Assembly (NCBI RefSeq): GCF_026016325.1
Contig: NZ_CP087203.1
Coordinates: forward strand, 682,001-746,000
Reading direction: 5' to 3'
Source of the DNA: Pseudomonas sp. B21-056
GTDB lineage: Bacteria > Pseudomonadota > Gammaproteobacteria > Pseudomonadales > Pseudomonadaceae
Length of the DNA stretch: 64,000 nt
The position numbers were made by a program, and so were the translations under genes. The notes beneath the pieces are model-generated. The model did not search any database and was not told the origin of the DNA. It saw only the letters and a program-made list of their open reading frames with translations. This document shows positions 1 through 10,499 of this stretch, in pieces. Numbering within the stretch: position 1 is the stretch's first letter; each line of letters starts with the position of its first letter.

Positions 1-374
1 CGCGCTTCAATGCGTGTTATCCACAGGGGCTGCCTCAAACCTGGGGTGGTCAGGGGGCCGAGGAAGTCGATGGCGTGCGCTATTACTCCTGGTCGGGAAT
101 CCTGCAGCCCGGCAAGACCGACCAGGGCCGCAACCTCTTCGACGGTACGAATCGTAGCTGCCGCCTGTTTGCCCGGACGTTCGTGCGTGAGGCGGGGCAG
201 TGCGATGGCATGGTCGGGCGCTTCAGTTCCCACCTGGGTACGGTCATCGGCGATGACTATCCACTCGACCATTTCGACATCGTCAATCAATCCCTTGGGC
301 TGGTGGGCAAGGGCGCCGAGCCGATCCGGTTGTTTGTCGAGCATGCAGAGCGTTTGAAAGCGGCCGGTGTATAG
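1..374 (+). CDS. Triacylglycerol lipase, C-terminal part (5' end outside window)
   Basis: The reading frame is open from base 3 to a TAG at 372-374 and gives about 123 residues of a secreted Pseudomonas-type (family I) triacylglycerol lipase, which hydrolyses long-chain acylglycerols outside the cell. The nucleophile-elbow half lies off the window. Still visible are the segment with the probable catalytic Asp (CDGMVGRFSSHLG), the probable catalytic His (YPLDHFDIVNQ) and two cysteines (NACYPQG and GQCDGM) placed like the single disulfide of P. aeruginosa LipA. Family lipases are normally about 290-310 residues, so more than half is missing. No lipase foldase gene follows; the next gene is psiF-like. 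The family call is firm; the exact subfamily is inferred from these motifs. Confidence 0.85.
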   Translation, partial: RFNACYPQGLPQTWGGQGAEEVDGVRYYSWSGILQPGKTDQGRNLFDGTNRSCRLFARTFVREAGQCDGMVGRFSSHLGTVIGDDYPLDHFDIVNQSLGLVGKGAEPIRLFVEHAERLKAAGV

Positions 375-437
375 GGCTGCGTTGTCTACACTGGATTGAT
401 CGCCGTCACGGTCGTGCGGCATTCAGGAGAAAACGTC

Positions 438-734
438 ATGAAGATGTTGCGTGTCCCTTTGTTGATGATCGGTTTGCTGCTGTGCTCCCAGGGCTTCGCC
501 GCGACGGCGCAGCAGACCAAGATGACCACCTGCAACGCCGACGCCACCGCCAAGGCGCTCAAGGGTGATGAGCGCAAGGCCTTCATGAGCACCTGTCTGA
601 AGACCAAGCCGCCTCAAGTTCGGGGAGGAACGCCGCAGGAGCGCATGAAGACCTGCAATGCCGACGCTACCGCCAAGACGCTCAAGGGCGACGAGCGCAA
701 GGCGTTCATGAGTGATTGCCTGAAGAACAAATAA
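438..734 (+). CDS. PsiF repeat family periplasmic protein
   Basis: A small exported protein of 98 residues. The ATG at 438 is preferred over an upstream start because AGGAG lies 9 bases before it and it begins a clear signal peptide (MKMLRVPLLMIGLLLCSQGFA). The mature part holds two near-identical copies of the PsiF motif (core TCNADATAKALKGDERKAFM, then TCNADATAKTLKGDERKAFM), each with two cysteines, which fits the family. PsiF was named for phosphate-starvation induction in E. coli; the molecular role is unknown. It stands alone between the lipase and a REP element. Confidence 0.85.
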   Translation: MKMLRVPLLMIGLLLCSQGFAATAQQTKMTTCNADATAKALKGDERKAFMSTCLKTKPPQVRGGTPQERMKTCNADATAKTLKGDERKAFMSDCLKNK

Positions 735-750
735 GGGAGCCGTGAGCGCC

Positions 751-826
751 CATCGCGAGCAAGCTCGCTCCCACAATGGACCGAGCCATGCAAATCCCCC
801 GTGGGAGCGAGCCTGCTCGCGATGGA
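751..826. repeat. REP palindrome pair (GTGGGAGCGAG family)
   Basis: Two inverted copies of the Pseudomonas REP core (GCTCGCTCCCAC and GTGGGAGCGAGC) separated by about 27 bases, located just after psiF and before the AI-2E transporter. Such paired REPs (REPINs/BIMEs) can act as transcript-end stabilisers or gyrase/IHF sites; their mobilisation by RAYT transposases is known for the genus. Confidence 0.9.
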
Positions 827-950
827 GCCCTTACAGGCGCCACAAAAATCCCCTGAACCCCGACCAAAGTCGGCCGATACAATCCCTAGTGCTGTCAGCG
901 GAAGGCTGGCAGACTGCCGATCCTTTCACGCCGTTTTGTTCTGAGGCTGT

Positions 951-1964
951 ATGCCAACGTTTTCTCAGCGTCATGTGTTGTTGGTGATCAGTTGGGTGAT
1001 CATTTTTGGTGGGTTGTTGCTGGTGTTGCCGCTGCGCCTGTTACCAAGCCTGCTGGCCGGTCTGCTGGTGTTCGAGCTGGTCAACATGCTCACCCCGCAG
1101 TTGCAGCGGTTGATCGAAGGCCGCCGTGCCCGCTGGCTCGCGGTAGCGTTGCTGGGCACCCTGGTGGTGAGTGTCCTGAGTTTGATTTTCGCCGGTGCTA
1201 TCAGCTTTCTGCTGCATGAAGCGGAAAACCCCGGCGCGTCCCTGGACAAGTTCATGACGGTGGTCGATCGCGCCCGTGGACAGTTGCCACCCTTCATCGA
1301 TGCCTACCTGCCGGCCAGCGCCGCCGAGTTTCGGGTGGCGATCGGCGACTGGGTGAGCAAGCACCTGAGCGATCTGCAACTGGTGGGCAAGGACGCGGCC
1401 CACATGTTCGTGACATTGCTGATCGGCATGGTGCTGGGGGCGATCATTGCCTTGCAGCGCGTCCCCGACCTGACCAAGCGCAAACCCCTGGCCGCGGCAC
1501 TGTTCGATCGCTTGAACCTGTTGGTCAAGGCGTTCCGCAACATTGTCTTCGCCCAGATCAAGATTTCCCTGCTCAACACCTTCTTCACCGGGATTTTCCT
1601 GGCGGTGGTGCTGCCGCTGTTCGGCATCAAGCTGCCGTTGACCAAGACCCTGATCGTGATGACCTTCCTGCTGGGGTTGCTACCGGTCATCGGCAACCTG
1701 ATGTCCAACACCCTGATCACCATCGTCGGCCTGTCGCTGTCGATCTGGGTGGCGGTGGCGGCGCTGGGTTATCTGATTGTGATCCACAAGCTCGAATATT
1801 TCCTCAACGCTCGCATCGTGGGCGGGCAGATCAGCGCCAAGTCCTGGGAATTGCTCATGGCGATGCTGGTGTTCGAAGCCGCGTTCGGCCTGCCGGGGGT
1901 GGTGGCGGGGCCGATTTATTATGCGTACCTCAAGAGTGAGTTGAAGCAGTTGGGGATGGTCTGA
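951..1964 (+). CDS. AI-2E family transporter (PerM/TqsA superfamily)
   Basis: Integral inner-membrane protein of 337 residues with about seven to eight hydrophobic segments, beginning immediately with a membrane helix (HVLLVISWVIIFGGLLLVL). A long polar stretch between helices two and three (about residues 95-150) and the conserved C-terminal block (GPIYYAYLKSELKQ) fit the AI-2E transporter / UPF0118 family, whose members export small molecules or ions; TqsA affects autoinducer-2 export. The substrate here cannot be told from sequence. Monocistronic; the next gene faces it across a REP pair. Confidence 0.85.
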   Translation: MPTFSQRHVLLVISWVIIFGGLLLVLPLRLLPSLLAGLLVFELVNMLTPQLQRLIEGRRARWLAVALLGTLVVSVLSLIFAGAISFLLHEAENPGASLDKFMTVVDRARGQLPPFIDAYLPASAAEFRVAIGDWVSKHLSDLQLVGKDAAHMFVTLLIGMVLGAIIALQRVPDLTKRKPLAAALFDRLNLLVKAFRNIVFAQIKISLLNTFFTGIFLAVVLPLFGIKLPLTKTLIVMTFLLGLLPVIGNLMSNTLITIVGLSLSIWVAVAALGYLIVIHKLEYFLNARIVGGQISAKSWELLMAMLVFEAAFGLPGVVAGPIYYAYLKSELKQLGMV

Positions 1965-1990
1965 TCCAGGAGTGGGTTGTCTGATCTGGC

Positions 1991-2078
1991 CCCATCGCGA
2001 GCAGGCTCGCTCCCACAGTTGACCGAGTTCTTCCAAGAGGAATGCGGTTCAATGTGGGAGCGAGCCTGCTCGCGAAGG
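1991..2078. repeat. REP palindrome pair between convergent genes
   Basis: Inverted REP cores (GCAGGCTCGCTCCCAC and GTGGGAGCGAGCCTGC) occupy most of the gap between the convergent transporter and Hsp70 genes, where they may form a bidirectional transcript end. Confidence 0.9.
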
Positions 2079-2097
2079 CCGCACCGCTGTAGTCAGG

Positions 2098-3372
2098 TCA
2101 GGCCTGGCTCCCGTAGCGTTTCATCGCCTCGATCGCCAACCCGCTGCCGATGCTCCCGAAGATGTTCCCTTCCACATGCCGCGCCTGGGGCAGCATCGCC
2201 GAGACGCTGTTGCGCAGGGCCGGGATGCCGCTGGAGCCGCCGGTGAAGAACACCGTGTCGACCTGATCGACGCCGACGTTGGCGTCATTGAGCAGTTGCG
2301 TGACGCTGGCGCGCACCCGCTCCAGCAGGCCGTCGATAGCCGACTCGAACAGTGCCCGGCTCAGGTCCACGCTCAGGCCCGGCTCGATCCGGTCCAGCGC
2401 GACATGACGCTGATCGGCGTGGGTCAGCTGGATCTTGGTTTCTTCCACTTCCATTGCCAGCCAGTGCCCGGCGCGCTGTTCGATCAGCTTGAACAGCCGG
2501 TCGATACCACCGGTGTCCTCGATGTCGTAGCGCATGCTGTTCAGGGCCAGGGTGGATTTTTGCGCGTACACCGCGTTGATGGTGTGCCAGGTCGCCAGGT
2601 TCATGTGGTGGCTGGTGGGCATGTAGGCGCCGCTTTTCATCCGGCTGCCATAGCCGAACAGCGGCATCAGGCCCTGCAAGCTCAGTTGCTTGTCGAAGTC
2701 GGTCCCGCCGATGTGCACGCCGCCGGTGGCGAGGATGTCGGCGTGGCGGTTGTCGTGGCTGCGGCGTTCGGGTGACAGGCGCACCAGGGAGAAGTCCGAA
2801 GTACCGCCGCCGATGTCGACGATCAGCACCAGCTCTTCTTTTTCGATGGTCGATTCATAATCGAATGCCGCCGCAATGGGTTCGTACTGGAACGAGACTT
2901 CCTTGAAGCCAATGGCGCGGGCGACGTCCACCAAGGTATTTTCGGCCTCTTGGTCTGCCAGCTCATCGTCATCGACGAAAAACACCGGGCGACCCAGTAC
3001 CACTTCCTCGAATTCCCGACCGGCGGTGGCCTCGGCGCGTTTCTTCAACTGGCCGATGAACAGTCCCAGCAGATCCTTGAATGGCATCGCCGTGCCCAGC
3101 ACGCTGGTGTCGTGCTTGATCAGCTTGGAGCCCAGCAGGCTCTTGAGCGAGCGCATCAGCCGACCTTCGTAGCCTTCCAGGTATTCGTGCAGGGCCAGTC
3201 GGCCGTAGACCGGGCGACGCTCCTCGAGATTGAAAAACACCACCGAGGGCAGGGTGATCTTGTCATCCTCCAGCGCGATCAGCGTTTCCATGCCGGGGCG
3301 CAGCCAGCCGACGGTGGAGTTGGACGTGCCGAAGTCGATGCCGCAGGCACGGGCCGGGGATGCGTTTTTCAT
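2098..3372 (-). CDS. yegD: Hsp70-family ATPase, YegD type
   Basis: 424 residues; a stand-alone Hsp70 nucleotide-binding domain. The phosphate-1 loop (CGIDFGTSNSTVG, about residues 11-23), the phosphate-2 loop (VLIVDIGGGTSDF) and the adenosine loop (FFTGGSSGIP, about 370) are all intact. The length falls well short of DnaK (about 640) because the peptide-binding domain and lid are missing, as in E. coli YegD. The cytoplasmic function of YegD proteins is not established, though ATP-dependent protein handling is likely. It is divergent from the J-protein gene cbpA across a 216-base spacer, so the chaperone genes cluster here; whether CbpA serves this Hsp70 or DnaK is not known. Confidence 0.85.
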   Translation of the reverse strand: MKNASPARACGIDFGTSNSTVGWLRPGMETLIALEDDKITLPSVVFFNLEERRPVYGRLALHEYLEGYEGRLMRSLKSLLGSKLIKHDTSVLGTAMPFKDLLGLFIGQLKKRAEATAGREFEEVVLGRPVFFVDDDELADQEAENTLVDVARAIGFKEVSFQYEPIAAAFDYESTIEKEELVLIVDIGGGTSDFSLVRLSPERRSHDNRHADILATGGVHIGGTDFDKQLSLQGLMPLFGYGSRMKSGAYMPTSHHMNLATWHTINAVYAQKSTLALNSMRYDIEDTGGIDRLFKLIEQRAGHWLAMEVEETKIQLTHADQRHVALDRIEPGLSVDLSRALFESAIDGLLERVRASVTQLLNDANVGVDQVDTVFFTGGSSGIPALRNSVSAMLPQARHVEGNIFGSIGSGLAIEAMKRYGSQA

Positions 3373-3588
3373 GTCTTTCAGGTTCCGGTCGAAAAAACGG
3401 CCGCGCAGTGTATGCCAGTGCGGCGCGGATTCGAAGGCCGGTTATCCGCTAATTCGTACACGGCGGCCTTGAAAGATCCCATCCAACCCCCAAACTTGCC
3501 GGCATGAGCCGATAAACTTCTGCTGCGCCGCCTGGTCCCAATCTGTGGGGCCGGTCATTCAGGCGCGACATCGATACGGATTGCTTAG

Positions 3589-4530
3589 ATGGACTTCAAA
3601 GACTATTACAAGATCCTGGGCGTAGAGCCGACGGCTGACGACAGCACGATCAAGGCCGCCTATCGCAAGCTGGCGCGCAAATACCACCCGGATGTCAGTA
3701 AGGAAAAAGACGCCGAGACCAAATTCAAAGATGTCTCCGAAGCCTATGAAGCGCTGAAAAGCGCCGACAAACGCGCCGAGTACGACGACCTGCGTCGATA
3801 TGGCCAGCACGGTCAGCCGTTCCAGGGACCGCCGGGCTGGCAGAGCCGCGGCGGTTTTGGCGGCGGCCAGGACGCCGGGGACTTTTCAGATTTCTTCAGT
3901 TCGATCTTCGGTAATCGCGGGCCGGGGTTCGGTGGTGGACAGTCAGGTCGCAGCGCCGGCCGTCGGGGGCAGGACGTGGAAATGGAATTGCCGATCTTCC
4001 TGGAAGAAACCCTGTCGAGTGAGTCGAAAAAGGTCAGCTTCCAGGTGCCGCAGCACAACGCGGCGGGCCAGCATGTCAGCAACACCAGTAAAAGCCTGAA
4101 CGTGAAGATCCCGCTCGGCGTGACCGACGGCGAGCGGATCCGCCTCAAGGGCCAGGGTGCGCCAGGTATCGGCGGCGGGGCCAATGGTGACTTGTACCTG
4201 ACCATTCGCTTCGCCCCGCACCCCAAGTTCGATGTCGAAGGCCAGGACCTGATCATCACCCTGCCGCTGGCGCCCTGGGAACTGGCGCTGGGCACCGAGG
4301 TGGCCGTCCCGACCCTCACCGGCAAGATCAACCTCAAGGTCCCGGCCGGCAGCCAGAACGGCCAGCGCATGCGCGCCAAGGGCCATGGCCTGCGCAACAA
4401 GGCCGGTGAACGCGGCTACCTGTTCGTCCAGCTCAAGGCCGTGATGCCCAAGTCCAGCGACGAAGCGGTCAAGGCATTGTGGGCGGAGCTGGCGAAGAAA
4501 GCCGCGTTCGATCCACGGGAACATTTCTGA
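3589..4530 (+). CDS. cbpA: Curved DNA-binding protein / J-domain co-chaperone CbpA
   Basis: 313 residues. Residues 1-70 are a J domain with the essential HPD at 33-35 (KYHPDV). A Gly/Phe-rich linker follows at about 78-125, then two beta-rich peptide-binding domains and no zinc-finger region, which is the type II (DnaJ B/CbpA) architecture. It stimulates DnaK ATPase; E. coli CbpA also binds curved DNA and is held in check by CbpM. The ATG at 3589 directly starts the family N terminus ([12 protein letters not shown]). The partner cbpM follows 150 bases downstream, separated by a long perfect palindrome. Confidence 0.95.
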   Translation: MDFKDYYKILGVEPTADDSTIKAAYRKLARKYHPDVSKEKDAETKFKDVSEAYEALKSADKRAEYDDLRRYGQHGQPFQGPPGWQSRGGFGGGQDAGDFSDFFSSIFGNRGPGFGGGQSGRSAGRRGQDVEMELPIFLEETLSSESKKVSFQVPQHNAAGQHVSNTSKSLNVKIPLGVTDGERIRLKGQGAPGIGGGANGDLYLTIRFAPHPKFDVEGQDLIITLPLAPWELALGTEVAVPTLTGKINLKVPAGSQNGQRMRAKGHGLRNKAGERGYLFVQLKAVMPKSSDEAVKALWAELAKKAAFDPREHF

Positions 4531-4554
4531 CGGCGGTGGCCTGTATCTATCACC

Positions 4555-4655
4555 TGTAGGAGCTGTCGAGTGCAACGAGGCTGCGATCTTTTCAAAGTTG
4601 ATGAAATTCAAGAAATCCAAAGATCGCAGCCTCGTTGCACTCGACAGCTCCTACA
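4555..4655. repeat. Long palindrome with 37-base arms (TGTAGGAGCTGTCGAG family)
   Basis: A near-perfect inverted repeat: arms 4555-4591 and 4619-4655 (ends TGTAGGAGCTGTCGAG and its complement) around a loop of about 27 bases. It sits inside the cbpA-cbpM operon. It is a different sequence family from the GTGGGAGCGAG REP, and the only copy seen in this window. Confidence 0.85.
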
Positions 4656-4680
4656 CAGTTAGGCATTGGGAGAAGCAGAC

Positions 4681-4980
4681 ATGAACAACCCGATCATTGA
4701 ACTGAACCTGAAGGAATTCTGCGAGGCCGCTGCACTGGCGGATGTCCATGTGATTGAAATCGTCGAACACGGCATCCTCGAGCCCCACGGCGCGGCCCCG
4801 ACGGATTGGCGTTTCACCGACTACGAACTGGTCCTGGCCCGCCGTGCAGCCAAATTGCGACAGGACCTGGACCTGGAATGGGAAGGCGTGGCCCTGGCGC
4901 TCGACCTGTTGGAGGAGGTGCAGCAGCTGCGCACCGAAAACCGCATGCTCAAGCAGCGGTTGGGGCGGTTGGTGGGGTAA
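4681..4980 (+). CDS. cbpM: Chaperone modulator CbpM
   Basis: 99 residues; ATG at 4681 with GGGAGAAG upstream. It has a MerR-like helical fold signature (LNLKEFCEAAALADVHVIEIVEHGI) and a C-terminal coiled segment (LLEEVQQLRTENRMLKQRL), as in CbpM proteins. CbpM binds the J domain of CbpA and inhibits both its co-chaperone and DNA-binding activity. Position downstream of cbpA is the usual one. An upstream in-frame TTG exists but is less likely as the start. Confidence 0.92.
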   Translation: MNNPIIELNLKEFCEAAALADVHVIEIVEHGILEPHGAAPTDWRFTDYELVLARRAAKLRQDLDLEWEGVALALDLLEEVQQLRTENRMLKQRLGRLVG

Positions 4981-5003
4981 TACACACCCATAGCCAGTCG
5001 CAA

Positions 5004-5105
5004 ACCCTGTGGCGAGGGGATTTATCCCCGCTGGGCTGCGCAGCAGCCCCTATTTTTTGCGGTTGCTGCGCAACCGCGCGGGGATAAATCCCCTCGCCAC
5101 AGGGT
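5004..5105. repeat. Palindromic repeat (GTGGCGAGGGGATTTATCCCC family)
   Basis: Inverted arms of about 27 bases (ACCCTGTGGCGAGGGGATTT and complement) enclose a second GC-rich hairpin ending in TTTTTT. The element lies between convergent cbpM and ureC and probably serves as a transcript end. Related copies occur at 15585-15722 and 21743-21877. Confidence 0.88.
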
Positions 5106-5135
5106 GCTGTGTTTACCCATGGCCCTCTTTTCAAG

Positions 5136-6836
5136 TCAAAACAGAAAATACCGCTGCGCCATCGGCAGCACATCAGCCGGCTCGCACCACAGCAACACAC
5201 CGTCGGCCTTGACCTGGTAGGTCTGTGGATCGACATCGATGTCCGGCAGGTAGTCGTTGTGGATCAGGTCAGTCTTCTGCACATCGCGGCAACCCTTGAC
5301 CACGGCGATTCTCTTCTTCAACCCCAACTGTTCCGGTAGCCCCGCCTCGACGGCAGCCTGGCTGAGAAACGTCAGGCTGGTTGCGTGACGCGAGCTGCCG
5401 TAGCTTGCGAACATCGGCCGGTAGTGCACCGGTTGCGGTGTCGGGATCGAGGCATTGGCGTCGCCCATCAGGCTCGCGGCAATCGCTCCGCCCTTGAGGA
5501 TCAGCGTCGGCTTGACGCCGAAGAACGCCGGACGCCACAGCACCAGGTCGGCCCACTTGCCCACTTCAATAGAGCCCACTTCGTGGCTGATGCCATGGGT
5601 GATCGCCGGGTTGATGGTGTATTTGGCGATGTAGCGCTTGATGCGGAAGTTGTCGTTGCCTTCGCCGTCCCCGGGCAGGGCGCCGCGCTGCTTCTTCATC
5701 TTGTCCGCGGTCTGCCAGGTGCGCAGGATGACCTCGCCGACGCGGCCCATGGCCTGGCTGTCGGAGCTGATCATCGAGAACGCGCCGAGGTCGTGGAGGA
5801 TGTCTTCGGCGGCAATGGTTTCGCGGCGGATACGGCTTTCGGCGAACGCCACGTCCTCTGCGATGCTCGGGTCCAGGTGGTGACAGACCATCAGCATGTC
5901 CAGGTGTTCGTCGATGGTGTTGCGGGTGAACGGCCGGGTCGGGTTGGTGGAGCTGGGCAACACGTTAGGGAAACCACAGGCCTTGATGATGTCCGGCGCA
6001 TGACCGCCGCCGGCGCCTTCGGTGTGATAGGTGTGGATGGTGCGGCCCTTGAAAGCGCCCAGGGTGGTTTCGACGAAACCGGACTCGTTGAGGGTGTCGG
6101 TGTGGATCGCCACCTGCACGTCGTACTGGTCGGCCACGCTCAGGCAGTTGTCGATGGCTGCCGGAGTGGTGCCCCAGTCTTCGTGCAGCTTCAAGCCGAT
6201 GGCACCGGCCTTGACCTGTTCGATCAGCGGCTCCGGCAGACTGGCGTTGCCCTTGCCGGTGAGGCCGATGTTCATCGGGAAGGCGTCGGCGGCCTGCAGC
6301 ATGCGCGCCAGGTGCCATGGGCCGGAGGTGCAGGTGGTGGCGTTGGTGCCGGTGGCCGGGCCGGTGCCGCCGCCGATCATGGTGGTGACGCCGCTCATCA
6401 AGGCCTCTTCGATCTGCTGTGGGCAGATGAAGTGGATGTGGGTGTCGACGCCGCCGGCCGTGAGGATCATGCCTTCGCCGGCAATCACCTCGGTGCTGGC
6501 GCCGATGGCGATGGTTACATCGGGCTGGATGTCCGGGTTACCGGCCTTGCCGATGGCCGCGATGCGCCCGTCCTTGAGACCGACGTCGGCCTTGACGATG
6601 CCCCAGTGATCGATGATCAGTGCATTGGTGATCAGCGTGTCCACAACCTCAGCGGCCAGCAGTTGGCCCTGGCCCATGCCGTCGCGAATCACCTTGCCGC
6701 CGCCGAATTTCACTTCTTCGCCGTAAGTGGTGAAGTCCTTTTCGACTTCGATCCACAGCTCGGTATCGGCCAGGCGGACCTTGTCACCGACGGTGGGGCC
6801 GAACATGTCGGCGTAGGCTTGTCTCGAGATCTTCAT
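5136..6836 (-). CDS. ureC: Urease subunit alpha
   Basis: Catalytic subunit of nickel urease (urea + water to ammonia and carbamate), cytoplasmic. With the ATG at 6836 the protein has 566 residues, the normal length; an open reading frame extends upstream into a repeat and is not used. All metal ligands are present one residue below Klebsiella numbering: His133 and His135 (DTHIHF), the lysine to be carbamylated, Lys216 (GLKLHED), His245, His271 ([14 protein letters not shown]), the flap/acid His319 and Asp359. Last gene of the leftward ureD-ureA-GNAT-GNAT-ureB-ureC set. Accessory genes ureE, ureF and ureG are not in this window. A palindromic repeat separates it from ureB. Confidence 0.98.
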   Translation of the reverse strand: MKISRQAYADMFGPTVGDKVRLADTELWIEVEKDFTTYGEEVKFGGGKVIRDGMGQGQLLAAEVVDTLITNALIIDHWGIVKADVGLKDGRIAAIGKAGNPDIQPDVTIAIGASTEVIAGEGMILTAGGVDTHIHFICPQQIEEALMSGVTTMIGGGTGPATGTNATTCTSGPWHLARMLQAADAFPMNIGLTGKGNASLPEPLIEQVKAGAIGLKLHEDWGTTPAAIDNCLSVADQYDVQVAIHTDTLNESGFVETTLGAFKGRTIHTYHTEGAGGGHAPDIIKACGFPNVLPSSTNPTRPFTRNTIDEHLDMLMVCHHLDPSIAEDVAFAESRIRRETIAAEDILHDLGAFSMISSDSQAMGRVGEVILRTWQTADKMKKQRGALPGDGEGNDNFRIKRYIAKYTINPAITHGISHEVGSIEVGKWADLVLWRPAFFGVKPTLILKGGAIAASLMGDANASIPTPQPVHYRPMFASYGSSRHATSLTFLSQAAVEAGLPEQLGLKKRIAVVKGCRDVQKTDLIHNDYLPDIDVDPQTYQVKADGVLLWCEPADVLPMAQRYFLF

Positions 6837-6848
6837 GTGCTTTCCTGA

Positions 6849-6951
6849 TCGTTCCCATGCTCTGCGTGGGAATGCCGCCATAGACGCTCTGCGTCCGCTT
6901 GTGGGACGCGGAGCGTCCCGAGATGCATTCCCACGCGGAGCATGGGAACGA
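6849..6951. repeat. Palindromic repeat (GTTCCCACGCTCTGCGTGGGAATGC family) between ureB and ureC
   Basis: An imperfect inverted repeat with nested hairpins (GTTCCCATGCTCTGCGTGGG... and its complement; a central GACGCTCTGCGTCC hairpin). It lies inside the urease operon. Sister copies lie at 13971-14076 and 46799-46900. Confidence 0.88.
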
Positions 6952-6959
6952 GCTGCGAC

Positions 6960-8334
<1,375 letters not shown>

Positions 8335-8344
8335 GGCACGCTCC

Positions 8345-8647
8345 TCAGGCGATGGGTTGGTGGACGGTGACCAGTTTGGTGCCGTCGGGAAAGGTCGCCT
8401 CGACCTGGATCTCCGGGATCATTTCCGGGATGCCTTCCATTACCTGCTCGCGGCTCAACAGGGTGGTGCCGTAATGCATCAACTCGGCCACGGTCTGGCC
8501 GTCGCGGGCGCCTTCGAGCAGGGCCGCGGAAATATAGGCCATGGCCTCCGGGTAATTGAGTTTCAAGCCCCGGGCCAGCCGCCGCTCGGCGACGAGGCCG
8601 GCGGTGAAGATCAGCAGCTTGTCTTTTTCGCGTGGGGTCAGGTCCAT
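8345..8647 (-). CDS. ureA: Urease subunit gamma
   Basis: 100 residues, typical length. [20 protein letters not shown], the [11 protein letters not shown] block and [24 protein letters not shown] C terminus (here [17 protein letters not shown]) are diagnostic of the gamma chain. Structural subunit of urease. Separated from upstream ureD by a REP pair of about 150 bases. Confidence 0.98.
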   Translation of the reverse strand: MDLTPREKDKLLIFTAGLVAERRLARGLKLNYPEAMAYISAALLEGARDGQTVAELMHYGTTLLSREQVMEGIPEMIPEIQVEATFPDGTKLVTVHQPIA

Positions 8648-8696
8648 GTGTCATCCGTAAGGGCAGATAAAAATTTCGGGCTGAATAAAGGCCCCC

Positions 8697-8785
8697 TGTG
8701 GGAGCGAGCCTGCTCGCGATAGCGGTGTGTCAGTCACATCTTTTCTGGCTGATCCACCGCCATCGCGAGCAGGCTCGCTCCCACA
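8697..8785. repeat. REP palindrome pair between ureD and ureA
   Basis: Two inverted REP cores (GTGGGAGCGAGCCTGC and complement) in the ureD-ureA gap, that is, inside a likely transcription unit. Confidence 0.9.
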
Positions 8786-8795
8786 GAAAAGCCAT

Positions 8796-9638
8796 TCAGG
8801 TACTCCAGATTCTCGGTGGCACGGCTTCTCGACCCAGTAACGCCGGGCGCAGCAACCGCCACAACTCAACCAGCCACCCCCGCGCCAACAACGCCTCGCT
8901 CGCCAGGCACCGCGCCACGACCAGCCCAGGCAACTGGGTCAGGTCGCCACGCACGGCATGGCCCAGGGAACGGCACTGTTCCAGCAAGTCGCCATTGATC
9001 TCACCGGTCACCAGCAACGTGGCAAACACCGGCTTGCCGCCCAGCCCGATGGGCGAGTCGAGCAAACCATCGCCGCCGACGATGCGCTGGCGCTCATGCC
9101 ACAGCAACTGCCCGTCGCGACGAATGTCCAGCCGCGACTGAAAGTGCCCCAGGTCAAAGCGCTCGCCACTGGCGGGTCGGCCGAGGGCAACCATGTCCCA
9201 GTAGAGCAGGCGTCCATCACCCTGCAAGTCGATGGTGGTGCCGAGTTCGGCCTGGGCCGCGCTGAAGACGATGGTCTCCTGGGGCAACCACTCCAGTGTC
9301 GCCCCGGCTGCCACGCTCAGGGTCAGTTGCTGATACGCAGGCGCCGTGGCGCGGTACCACTTGGCCGCGCCAGGGCTGGTCAACTGCGCCCAGGCGCCAG
9401 GACCGACATGGGCCGAGATGTCCAACCGGTCACCGCCAGCAATCCCGCCGGGCGGGTGGACGATGATGTGTTGGCACACCTCGGGCCCTTCGGCGTACAA
9501 ATGTTTTTGCACCCGCAGCGGGCCTTTATGGCGGCGCTGTACCGGGCGCGTGCTGTCGCCAGAGCGGGCGTAGGCCAGTTCCAGCTCGGCGTGCCAGCAG
9601 GGCGTGAACAGGGCAGGTGCAGATAAAGGTAGATTCAT
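8796..9638 (-). CDS. ureD: Urease accessory protein UreD
   Basis: 280 residues. The conserved segments [29 protein letters not shown] and [10 protein letters not shown] identify UreD (UreH), the scaffold that binds apo-urease and recruits UreF/UreG for nickel insertion. First gene of the urease set; its start lies only 30 bases after the stop of urtE, so the urt and ure genes may form one transcript. Confidence 0.96.
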   Translation of the reverse strand: MNLPLSAPALFTPCWHAELELAYARSGDSTRPVQRRHKGPLRVQKHLYAEGPEVCQHIIVHPPGGIAGGDRLDISAHVGPGAWAQLTSPGAAKWYRATAPAYQQLTLSVAAGATLEWLPQETIVFSAAQAELGTTIDLQGDGRLLYWDMVALGRPASGERFDLGHFQSRLDIRRDGQLLWHERQRIVGGDGLLDSPIGLGGKPVFATLLVTGEINGDLLEQCRSLGHAVRGDLTQLPGLVVARCLASEALLARGWLVELWRLLRPALLGREAVPPRIWST

Positions 9639-9668
9639 GATTTCTGATTATTGTCCGGACGCTACAGA

Positions 9669-10367
9669 CTAGATCGTAACCAGCCCGCGCACACCCTCGG
9701 CTTCCATGTTTTCTCCGCGCCCCTGCTGCACGATCTCGCCCCGGGACATCACCAGGTACTGATCGGCCAGCTCGGCGGCGAAGTCGTAAAACTGCTCCAC
9801 CAGCAAAATCGCCATGTCGCCCCGGGCCGCCAGTTGCTTGATGACCGCGCCGATCTCCTTGATCACCGACGGCTGGATGCCTTCGGTGGGCTCGTCGAGA
9901 ATCAACAGGCGTGGACGACTGGCCAACGCCCGGCCAATGGCGAGCTGCTGTTGCTGGCCGCCGGACAGGTCACCGCCGCGGCGCTGTTTCATTTGCAGCA
10001 ACACCGGGAACAACTCGTAGATGAACGCCGGCACCTCCCGAGCCTCGGAGGCGGGAAAGCGCGACAGGCCCATCAGCAGGTTTTCCTCCACCGTCAGCCG
10101 CCCGAAGATCTCCCGGCCCTGGGGTACATAGGCGATACCGGCGTGGACCCGCTGGTGTGGCTTGAACGCGGTGATGGTTTTGCCTTCCCAATTCACCGCC
10201 CCCTCCTTGGCCGGCAGCAGGCCCATCAGGCATTTGAGCAGGGTGGTCTTGCCCACGCCATTGCGGCCCAGCAGGCACGTCACCTCGCCGACCTTCACGT
10301 CAAACGACAGGCCCCGCAGGATGTGGCTACCGCCGTAGTATTGGTGAAGCTTGTCGACTTGCAGCAT
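9669..10367 (-). CDS. urtE: Urea ABC transporter ATP-binding protein UrtE
   Basis: 232 residues from the ATG at 10367, which starts the conserved MLQVDKLHQYYGGSHIL; the reading frame open further upstream runs through a REP and is not coding. Walker A (GRNGVGKTT), signature (LSGGQ) and Walker B (LLILDEP) are intact. A LivF-like ATPase that powers urea import with UrtD. Last gene of the urt operon. Confidence 0.95.
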   Translation of the reverse strand: MLQVDKLHQYYGGSHILRGLSFDVKVGEVTCLLGRNGVGKTTLLKCLMGLLPAKEGAVNWEGKTITAFKPHQRVHAGIAYVPQGREIFGRLTVEENLLMGLSRFPASEAREVPAFIYELFPVLLQMKQRRGGDLSGGQQQQLAIGRALASRPRLLILDEPTEGIQPSVIKEIGAVIKQLAARGDMAILLVEQFYDFAAELADQYLVMSRGEIVQQGRGENMEAEGVRGLVTI

Positions 10368-10390
10368 CTTCCGGATTCTCCTCAAACCCC

Positions 10391-10482
10391 TGTGGGAGCG
10401 AGCCTGCTCGCGATGACGGCGGCACATTCAACACCTAAGCAAGCTGACCCACCGCTATCGCGAGCAGGCTCGCTCCCACAGG
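10391..10482. repeat. REP palindrome pair between urtD and urtE
   Basis: Inverted REP cores (GTGGGAGCGAGCCTGC and complement) fill the gap between two co-oriented ABC ATPase genes of one operon. Confidence 0.9.
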
Positions 10483-10499
10483 GAACAGCATCTTCCGCT

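Noticed and set aside
5385..6848. 487-codon open frame on the + strand opposite ureC
   Set aside because: Mirror frame of a high-GC coding gene; UreC is complete with all metal ligands on the other strand and the mirror product has no recognisable motif.
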